The notes under the pieces are model-generated. The model was not told the DNA's origin. It made no database searches and worked only from the letters and a program-made list of their open reading frames with translations. A program made the translations under genes and the position numbers. Source: CAYOVG01 sp964407285 (GTDB lineage: Bacteria; Desulfobacterota; Syntrophobacteria; Syntrophobacterales; Syntrophobacteraceae). From it: a stretch of DNA of 37,965 nt. The DNA is taken from assembly GCA_964407285.1 (NCBI GenBank), contig CAYOVG010000017.1:1-37965 (forward strand), read 5' to 3'. Positions 31,900 through 37,965 of this stretch are shown here, one piece after another. The number at the start of each line of letters is the position of its first letter. The stretch's first letter is position 1.

Positions 31900-33450
31900 C
31901 TATCCACGGATGACCGTGATGGTTCGCCCCGACGCGGTGCGGGCCGATTCGACCGCCGTGCGCTCGCCGATGGGCGGCTGGTTCCCGCGCCGGTCGAAGA
32001 CCACGAGCCAGCCCGAATCGAGCCCCAACCCGCCCAGGTAGCCGTCGATCTGGACCAGTCCCTCCCGCAGGGGATCGGCCTCGCCATCGCGCCACACCTT
32101 CAACTCAATGGCCAGCGTCACATCCCGGTAGCGCAGGCAAAGGTCCATGCGGCCCCTGCCGATGGCGTACTCGCGCTCCAGCGTCCCCCCGCCGTTCACC
32201 ACACGGTGCAGAAACGCCATCAGCACCAGGTGAGGCGCCACCTCGTGATAGGGGGCGCTGCCGAGCAGCGGCTGCCCGTGCTGCCGCCAGAAGGCGACGA
32301 ATGCCTCCAGCAGACGCCCCGCGTCCAGACCGCCCTCGGGCGTAAGCCAGGTCGGTTGAATAGCGGGCAAAGTGGCCGCAGGCGTACCGGCCAGTACCCG
32401 AGGCAGCACCTCGCGGTAGATCGGATTGGCGACCACCAGTCCCCCCTCCGGAGAAAGGCGGCACAACCCCAGATCCTGCACGAACTGGATGTCGTCAGCC
32501 GGTATGTCTCCCAAAACACGGCCGGCCAGCATGGGTTCGACGATGCGGCGCACCCGGGGCTCGCGCAACCGCTCGGCCAGGCTGTCCAGGTGCGTGTCCC
32601 GCCTGGCTATGAGCACCTCCCCGGCCCGCCCGATGTCCGCCGCCGTCACCGGACGGGAGGCATCCGGCACGAGTTCCTCCACGGCGACCTTCGCCAGCGC
32701 ATTGACCAGCCAGGGCTGCCCCCGCGTCAACTCGAACGCCAGACCCGACGCCTCGGGCGCAAACGCCTGCCCGGTCTCGGCCGTATGCTGCCCGTAGAGG
32801 ACCGACACATCCGAGGCGCTGAAATCTCCCATGGTCAGAGAGCGCACCTTGATGTTGAAGGGGCTCGCCGTGTTCAACCGGTCGCCCCCCCCCGACGCGA
32901 CCTTGTAGTCGCGCACATCGCGCATTCCGATCAGAGCCAGCGACCAGGGAAAGAAGCGGGGCCGATCGGCATAACCGTCCCGCAACTGACGCAACACGGA
33001 GATGAGGGCCGCATCCTGCAATGCGTCGATCTCATCGAGGAACAGCACGAGCGGGCGCGGGCTCTCCTTCGCCCAGACCCTCAGAGCAGTCCCGATGCGC
33101 TGGCCCGGATCGCCCATCGGCCATGAGGGCGGCTGCAGGTCGGCAGGCAGACGAGCCCCGGACGCATTGCGCCATGACGCAAGGATCGCCCGTTCCGCCG
33201 CTCCGGGATCGTCGTTGAAAGCAGCACCCACCTCCATGGAAACCAGCACCGCCACGTACTCCCCGGATGCGGTCAACTGCCGGGCCATCTCCATCATGGC
33301 CGTGGTCTTGCCCGTCTGGCGGGGAGCATGCAGGACGAAGTAGCCCTTCTGGGATATCAGGCGGGCCACATCCGGCAACCGGGCCGCCGCGGGCAGCATG
33401 TAGTGGTCCTCAGGATTGCACGGACCGGCCGTATTGAAAAACCGATGCAT
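31900..33450 (-). CDS. AAA ATPase with C-terminal PD-(D/E)XK nuclease-like domain
   Basis: A 516-residue protein of the type annotated as AAA-like ATPase with a nuclease-related tail. The P-loop is APRQTGKTT (residues 42-50) and Walker B is LVLFLDEID. A winged-helix-like middle region follows. The C-terminal part carries GRGRMDLCLRY...LAIELKVW...VQIDGYL. This is the D...ExK signature of the PD-(D/E)XK fold, with Asp and Glu-Leu-Lys conserved. The ATG at 33450 has a strong GGGAGG site 5 nt upstream; the frame continues to a further start at 33495 without one. The family occurs as scattered, often mobile, genes; a role in DNA handling or defence is suspected but unproven. It is a single gene beside the formate dehydrogenase operon. 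Confidence 0.85.
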   Translation of the reverse strand: MHRFFNTAGPCNPEDHYMLPAAARLPDVARLISQKGYFVLHAPRQTGKTTAMMEMARQLTASGEYVAVLVSMEVGAAFNDDPGAAERAILASWRNASGARLPADLQPPSWPMGDPGQRIGTALRVWAKESPRPLVLFLDEIDALQDAALISVLRQLRDGYADRPRFFPWSLALIGMRDVRDYKVASGGGDRLNTASPFNIKVRSLTMGDFSASDVSVLYGQHTAETGQAFAPEASGLAFELTRGQPWLVNALAKVAVEELVPDASRPVTAADIGRAGEVLIARRDTHLDSLAERLREPRVRRIVEPMLAGRVLGDIPADDIQFVQDLGLCRLSPEGGLVVANPIYREVLPRVLAGTPAATLPAIQPTWLTPEGGLDAGRLLEAFVAFWRQHGQPLLGSAPYHEVAPHLVLMAFLHRVVNGGGTLEREYAIGRGRMDLCLRYRDVTLAIELKVWRDGEADPLREGLVQIDGYLGGLGLDSGWLVVFDRRGNQPPIGERTAVESARTASGRTITVIRG

Positions 33451-33682
33451 CTGTTCCTCCCGAGCCGGCGGGCGCGCCGGTAGCCGGCAGAGCAATGGAT
33501 GTGATGGTCCGGTGGCGACTCCGGTCCATCCTCATACGAATGAATGCCGGGGCGCATAGAAGGGTCCCGGTCCGTCGCACGCTCATCCTCATCTCTCCAC
33601 GGTACGAACGTTACGACCTCGATTGGCGCAGTTCCGCAGGAGCGGCTGCCGGCCGCGACCGGGCTATCGGAACATGCGGGCG

Positions 33683-34621
33683 CTAAGCCGGCTCTTTCCC
33701 GTAAACCGCGGGAGACGGGGACGGGGGCTGAGTCCATCCTTCACGTTGCGCCAGCAGGTCAAGGTGCAAAGTGGTCCACTCCTCGAGGGGAAAGTATACC
33801 GGATCAATCAACTCACGGGTATCCAGCAGCTTGAAATAGGTGCGGCAGATCCCGCAATACTGAATTCTGTAGAGGGGTTCCTCCTCGATGGCCAGGTAAC
33901 CCAGCGACTCATGCAGACGATTGTCGCAATACGGACACTGAAAACGGTGCAAACCCCACTGAGCGCCGCACCAGGAGCAATGAGCCCGCCTCTCCCCTTC
34001 TCCGCTCAGGAAAAGCATGGAGGGCAGAGAGCCGCATATCGGGCAGTAGCCTTTGCACCATCCTTCGGGGTCGTGATGGCGCTCGATCAGTTCCCGCGCG
34101 GTCCATTCAACGGACGGCTTGATGCAGCTTCGACCCCAGAAGACCAGGGAAGACACGTCGACGCCTTCGGCCTCTTCGGTCCCTTCCGCTTCTATGTCGA
34201 TTTCCAGTTCAAGGGGTAGAAACTTCTTCCACAGGGCATCTTTTCCCTCCCGGCGACCCGCGGCGGACTCCAGCCACCTTGCGATGACCCGGCGCGCCCT
34301 GCGAAGTTCCTCGTTTTCCTTGGGGATGCGACTCTCCATCCGGGCGAGTATATCCCCGGCCGCGGAAGCATCGACGGGAAAATCCCAGCGCAGGAGCAGG
34401 GGAAACCCCTCGTCCCAGCGGGCCTGCACGCCCTCCTGGCTGAAGACGGGAATAGACAGCGTTATGGACTGCTTTGCGTGCGCCTGGCTGAGAAAGAGCG
34501 GTTCCAGGAAAGGATACCATTGGGCATAGACCGGCTTCAGCTTCCGGGCCATGTCCAGGGACGTCTTTATCGTCCTTATCTCTTCTTTGATTCGATCGTC
34601 GTTGGTGTGTCGTTTGGTCAA
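33683..34621 (-). CDS. fdhE: Formate dehydrogenase accessory protein FdhE
   Basis: A cytoplasmic maturation factor needed for active formate dehydrogenase, 312 residues from the TTG at 34621 (E. coli FdhE is 309). The rubredoxin-like metal-binding part is clear, with four CxxC pairs: YCPICGS, HCSWCGAQW, QCPYCDN and YCGICRTY. The frame stays open upstream to 34738, but that part runs through a perfect hairpin. The TTG at 34621 has AAGGA 8 nt upstream, and an ATG at 34675 (GGAGGG close by) is the alternative. It lies downstream of the alpha and beta subunit genes, a typical place. Confidence 0.93.
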   Translation of the reverse strand: MTKRHTNDDRIKEEIRTIKTSLDMARKLKPVYAQWYPFLEPLFLSQAHAKQSITLSIPVFSQEGVQARWDEGFPLLLRWDFPVDASAAGDILARMESRIPKENEELRRARRVIARWLESAAGRREGKDALWKKFLPLELEIDIEAEGTEEAEGVDVSSLVFWGRSCIKPSVEWTARELIERHHDPEGWCKGYCPICGSLPSMLFLSGEGERRAHCSWCGAQWGLHRFQCPYCDNRLHESLGYLAIEEEPLYRIQYCGICRTYFKLLDTRELIDPVYFPLEEWTTLHLDLLAQREGWTQPPSPSPAVYGKEPA

Positions 34622-34699
34622 AAAACTTTTCCTTATGTCGGCTTGCCGGGGATGGAGGGCACGGCCGGCGCCCATGCCCTCCGCTCTACGCCACTCAAT

Positions 34700-34733
34700 G
34701 GTAGGGCGGGGACCATTTACTCCCCGCCCTACC
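34700..34733 (-). promoter_or_regulatory. 12-bp intercistronic stem-loop between the FDH beta and fdhE genes
   Basis: GGTAGGGCGGGG (34700-34711) and CCCCGCCCTACC (34722-34733) form a perfect 12-bp stem with a 10-nt loop. It begins 8 nt past the beta-subunit stop and ends about 80 nt before the fdhE start. Without a T-run it is more likely an mRNA stabiliser or partial attenuator, lowering fdhE relative to the enzyme subunits. Confidence 0.65.
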
Positions 34734-34740
34734 CTCAAGT

Positions 34741-35469
34741 TTACCCTGCAACGATGGTCTTCAGCAACCCTCCCGCCGATCGGGGCAGCCTGCCGGACGC
34801 CGTCTTGACGCCGCGCGGGCTCAATCCCGCCACGGCGGACTTATGATACTTCTTGGGATCGTCCGTAACCAGGTAGATCACCCTGATGTCGTCCGCATCC
34901 AGGAGACGGGCGTCGGGATATTTGGGTTTCAACGCATCGACCCGTTCCTTCGCCTGCTTCATGATCTCCGAACGGTCGCCGAAGACCAGCGCTCCCGTCG
35001 GGCAACTCTTGACGCAGGCGGGCAGCAGTCCGTTGTTCACCCTGTCCACGCAAAAGGTGCACTTGACCATGCGCCCGTCCTTAGCCTTCCTCGGGATGTC
35101 GTACGGGCAGTTCGACCTCACTTCATCGAAAGGCGCCTCCTTGGTCTTGTCAGTGAAGACCACCGCGCCCGTCGCGTCGTCGTGGATGACCGCCCCTTCC
35201 GTGTAGCCTTCGATGGCGTCCTTGCACGGGGGTTCCACGCAATGGCGGCACTGGTCGGCGAAGAAGTACCAGGCGACCTTGCCGTCCTTTTCCACTTCGC
35301 TGAACCGGACCAGTTTGAAGGTATTCTCATCCAGGTCGGGCGGGTTCTGATGGCTCCCGGTATTCTTCGTCGCACTCACCCCATTGCGGTTCCAGTTCTT
35401 GCACGCAATCTGGCAGCCCCGGCAAGCGGTGCACTTCGTCGTATCCACCAGCATACTTTTTCCTGCCAT
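34741..35469 (-). CDS. Formate dehydrogenase beta (iron-sulfur) subunit
   Basis: A 242-residue electron-transfer subunit with four [4Fe-4S] clusters. Cysteine groups appear in order: CTACRGCQIACKNW, CRHCVEPPC, NCPYDIPR, CTFCVDRV and ACVKSCPTGAL. It resembles FdnH/FdoH but lacks the C-terminal membrane helix, so it is soluble and would pass electrons to a carrier or partner other than an attached cytochrome b. It follows the alpha-subunit gene by 3 nt, so the two are translated together. The ATG at 35469 starts MAGKSMLVDTTKC, as is typical. Confidence 0.95.
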   Translation of the reverse strand: MAGKSMLVDTTKCTACRGCQIACKNWNRNGVSATKNTGSHQNPPDLDENTFKLVRFSEVEKDGKVAWYFFADQCRHCVEPPCKDAIEGYTEGAVIHDDATGAVVFTDKTKEAPFDEVRSNCPYDIPRKAKDGRMVKCTFCVDRVNNGLLPACVKSCPTGALVFGDRSEIMKQAKERVDALKPKYPDARLLDADDIRVIYLVTDDPKKYHKSAVAGLSPRGVKTASGRLPRSAGGLLKTIVAG

Positions 35470-35472
35470 GGC

Positions 35473-37965
35473 TTAAGCTCCCTTCTTCTTCACGTTGACC
35501 ATAAAGGCCTTGCTCTCGGGAATTCGCGTATTGGGGTCGCCGGCCGCGGAAGTGAGCAGGTTCGCGCTGTCGCCTCCATCCTTCGGCCACACCCAGCCGT
35601 AATGCCACGGCAGTCCGACTTCATGAATTTCCTGGTCCTGGATCTTGAACGGCCGGAACCGTTTCGTCACGATGGCCACGGCTTCCAAAGACCCTCTCGG
35701 GGATTCCACTACCACCTTATCCCCGTTCTTGATTTCTTTGAGTTTGGCGAGTTCCTCGCTCATTTCCACGAAAACCTGGGGTTCCGCCTCCAGCAGCCAC
35801 GGCATCCAGCGGGTCATGACCCCGGTCTGCCAGTGCTCGGTGACGCGGTACGTCGTTCCCACGAACGGGTAGCGCGGATCGCACGTTTTGATGACGTCCT
35901 TTTCGGACTTGTAAACCGCCGCCACGGGGTTCGTGAGTTGCGGGCTGAAGGGGTTCTTCTCCACCGGACACTCCAGGGGTTCGTAGTGCTCGGGGAGGGG
36001 ACCGTCCTTGAGTCCGGGGCCGAAAATCGCCCCCAACCCTTCGGGTTTCATTATGAAAGGATACTTGCCGTCCTCTCTCGGGGTCCCGTCGGGGTTCATC
36101 ATGGGGTAGGCGGGACCGTCGGGCACGTCGCCTTCCCACTTGAGCGACGTATACTTCCCGTTTTCCTGCGTACCGGCAAACTTGATGACGGGCTTCTTGG
36201 GATTCCAGGGATTCCCCATGGGATCCACCGACGCACGGTTGTAGATGATCCTGCGGTTGACCGGCCAGGCCCAGGACCACTTGGAATAGAGGCCGATTCC
36301 GCTCGGGTCGGCCTTGTCGCGCCTGCCCATGTTGTTGCCGTCGTCCGTAAAACTCTGGCAGTAGATCCAATTGCCCGAAGCCGTCGACCCGTCCGCCTGC
36401 AGGATGGCGAAAGAGGGTACCTGCCCGCCCTTCTTGAAGGTTTTATCTCCGATGGTGACGTCCTTCGTGAAGTAGCCGTTGATGGTCTTCGCCACCAGGG
36501 TGGGATCGAAGCGCCCGTCAACGGCGTAATCCCACTTCAGGTTGACGATGGGTTCGGGGTTTTTGGCTCCCTTTGCCTTGTAGAGCTTCCGGACCTCCTG
36601 GAAAAGCTCATACATGATGTCTCCGTCCGGCTTGGACTTGCCGGCGGGATTCTGGGCCTTGTAGCGCCACTGGGCCCAGCGGCCGCTGTTCGAAAGAGAC
36701 CCCTCCTTCTCCATGAAAGCGGCGCAGGGCAGGAAGAAGACTTCCGTCTTGACCTTCTTGGGATTCATGCCGGGACCGCGCCAGAAGGACGCCGTCTCAT
36801 TATCGAAGAGGTTCACGTTCACGAGCCAGTCGAGCTTCGCCAGGGCATCCCGGGTCTTGCCCGAATGAGCCCCGCTGCAGGCGGGATTCTGACCCCAGGC
36901 GAAAAAGCCCTTGAACTTGCCCTTGTACATTTCATCGAAGATATCGAGCCAGCTATAGGTCTTTCCATCATCGATTTTCGGCATCCAGGAATAACCGAAG
37001 TCGTTTTCCGGTTTCGCGGCGTCTCCGTACAGGGCCTTGAGATAACTCACCATGTACTTGGGCCGGTTCTGCCACCAGTTGACGCTCATGGGGTCGTTCG
37101 ATACCGGCGTGAACTTTTTGTTGTAGTCGGCCAGAGTTGCAAGCGACGCCGACGGCGTCGGGTTGTAGCCGGGCAGGATGTGGAACAGCAACCCGTGATC
37201 CGTCGAACCCTGAACGTTGGATTCGCCGCGAAGCGCGTTCACTCCGCCCCCCGCCATGCCCATATTGCCCAGCAGGAGCTGAATGATCGACATGGCGCGG
37301 ATGTTCTGCACGCCAACCGTGTGCTGCGTCCAGCCCATGGCGTAGAGGATCGTTCCGGCCTTGTCGGGGACGCCGGTGGCGCTGAAGAGTTCGTAGACTT
37401 TCAGCAGGTCTTCCTTCGGGGTCCCGGTGATCGACGACACCGTGTCCGCATCGTAGCGGCTGAAATGCTGCTTCATTACCTGGAATACGCAACGCGGATT
37501 TTCCAGGGTGAGATCCCTCTTCGCATTTCCCTTCTCGTCCTTTTCAAAGGCCCAGGCGGCTGCGTCGTACTTACCGCCAGCGGCGTCGAAACCCGAGAAG
37601 AGGCCGTCCTTGAAGTCATACTTCTCGCCCAGGATAAACCCGGCGTTGGTGTAGTTGGCCACGTAATCCTTGAAGTACTTGTCGTTATCGACGATGTACT
37701 TGATCATGCCGCCAAGGAAAGCGATGTCCGTCCCCGAACGCAAAGCCGTATAGTAATCCGCCTTGGCGGAAGTGCGCGTGAACCGCGGATCGACGTGAAT
37801 TACCGTCGCTCCGTTGTCCCTGGCTTTGGTTACCCATTTGAAGGAGATAGGGTGATTTTCGGCGGCATTGCTTCCCATGATCAGGATGCAGTCGCTGTTG
37901 GCGAGATCGATCCAGTGATTGGTCATTGCGCCGCGTCCGAACGACTCTGCCAGAGCCGCTACAGT
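35473..37965 (-). CDS. Formate dehydrogenase alpha subunit, FDH-N type (partial at window edge)
   Basis: The C-terminal 830 residues of the molybdenum or tungsten bis-MGD catalytic subunit that oxidises formate to CO2 or reduces CO2. It follows E. coli FdnG closely: FGRGAMTNHW, VDPRFTRTSAKADYY, RSGTDIAFLGG, GWTQHTVGVQNIRAM, GGGVNALRGESNVQG, then the dinucleotide-binding C-terminal part (FVGTTYRVTEHW). The frame is open at the window end. By alignment with FdnG, the catalytic selenocysteine or cysteine lies about four codons beyond the edge, so the N-terminal 200 residues are missing, including any twin-arginine signal. If a signal is present the enzyme is periplasmic, as expected for FDH-N. 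The beta subunit and fdhE follow. Confidence 0.96.
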   Translation of the reverse strand, partial: TVAALAESFGRGAMTNHWIDLANSDCILIMGSNAAENHPISFKWVTKARDNGATVIHVDPRFTRTSAKADYYTALRSGTDIAFLGGMIKYIVDNDKYFKDYVANYTNAGFILGEKYDFKDGLFSGFDAAGGKYDAAAWAFEKDEKGNAKRDLTLENPRCVFQVMKQHFSRYDADTVSSITGTPKEDLLKVYELFSATGVPDKAGTILYAMGWTQHTVGVQNIRAMSIIQLLLGNMGMAGGGVNALRGESNVQGSTDHGLLFHILPGYNPTPSASLATLADYNKKFTPVSNDPMSVNWWQNRPKYMVSYLKALYGDAAKPENDFGYSWMPKIDDGKTYSWLDIFDEMYKGKFKGFFAWGQNPACSGAHSGKTRDALAKLDWLVNVNLFDNETASFWRGPGMNPKKVKTEVFFLPCAAFMEKEGSLSNSGRWAQWRYKAQNPAGKSKPDGDIMYELFQEVRKLYKAKGAKNPEPIVNLKWDYAVDGRFDPTLVAKTINGYFTKDVTIGDKTFKKGGQVPSFAILQADGSTASGNWIYCQSFTDDGNNMGRRDKADPSGIGLYSKWSWAWPVNRRIIYNRASVDPMGNPWNPKKPVIKFAGTQENGKYTSLKWEGDVPDGPAYPMMNPDGTPREDGKYPFIMKPEGLGAIFGPGLKDGPLPEHYEPLECPVEKNPFSPQLTNPVAAVYKSEKDVIKTCDPRYPFVGTTYRVTEHWQTGVMTRWMPWLLEAEPQVFVEMSEELAKLKEIKNGDKVVVESPRGSLEAVAIVTKRFRPFKIQDQEIHEVGLPWHYGWVWPKDGGDSANLLTSAAGDPNTRIPESKAFMVNVKKKGA

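Overview
The window looks like a high-GC (roughly 60 %, estimated by eye) chromosomal segment of an anaerobic Gram-negative bacterium, most likely a deltaproteobacterium (Desulfobacterota) close to the Syntrophobacter group. This rests on the gene mix: an FDH-N-type formate dehydrogenase with FdhE, a class I CoA-transferase fused to a GNAT domain, a minCDE operon, many multi-domain histidine kinases, and a single-Cache chemoreceptor. The species assignment is inference; no rRNA or tRNA gene is present to anchor it.

Layout. 0.2-2.0 kb (-): methyl-accepting chemotaxis protein with its own terminator. 2.7-6.2 kb (+): four-gene envelope operon with two proteins carrying divergent cell-wall-binding-repeat-2-like (CWB2-like) segments, one fused to a DUF4396-like membrane domain and one a lipoprotein. 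I know no described function for it. 6.4-9.4 kb: a DUF202 membrane protein (-), hisB (+) and an M24 aminopeptidase (+), separated by long inverted repeats. 9.5-20.1 kb: signalling block with a PilZ protein and a degenerate GGDEF-like protein (-). Opposite them on + lie a c-di-GMP-domain/PilT-like hybrid ATPase, a CheY-like regulator, a GspE/PilB ATPase, a CBS-HK-REC-REC-HPt-HPt hybrid kinase and a REC-HK-REC kinase. No pilin, secretin or platform protein is present, so the two motor ATPases are orphans here.

20.1-23.7 kb (-): NitT/TauT-type ABC importer with two permeases, bracketed by GTTGCGGG-type intergenic repeats. 24.0-26.0 kb (-): alpha/beta hydrolase, then a compact module of HigB-like toxin, HigA-like antitoxin and SecB-like chaperone whose genes overlap. 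This is a tripartite toxin-antitoxin-chaperone (TAC) system with a recognisable promoter and operator. 26.5-31.6 kb (-): small lipoprotein, minE, minD, minC, a HAD-type nucleotidase and the CoA-transferase/GNAT fusion. The last two are adjacent to or overlap minC, so cell-division site control appears co-transcribed with metabolic genes. 31.9-33.5 kb (-): AAA ATPase with a C-terminal PD-(D/E)XK nuclease-like domain. 33.7-38.0 kb (-): formate dehydrogenase alpha (open at the window edge), soluble four-cluster beta subunit, and FdhE.

The best candidates for little-described biology are the CWB2/DUF4396 operon (2.7-6.2 kb), the orphan motor-ATPase/phosphorelay/c-di-GMP block (9.5-20.1 kb), and the TAC module (24.7-26.0 kb), whose type is known but whose instance is worth testing.
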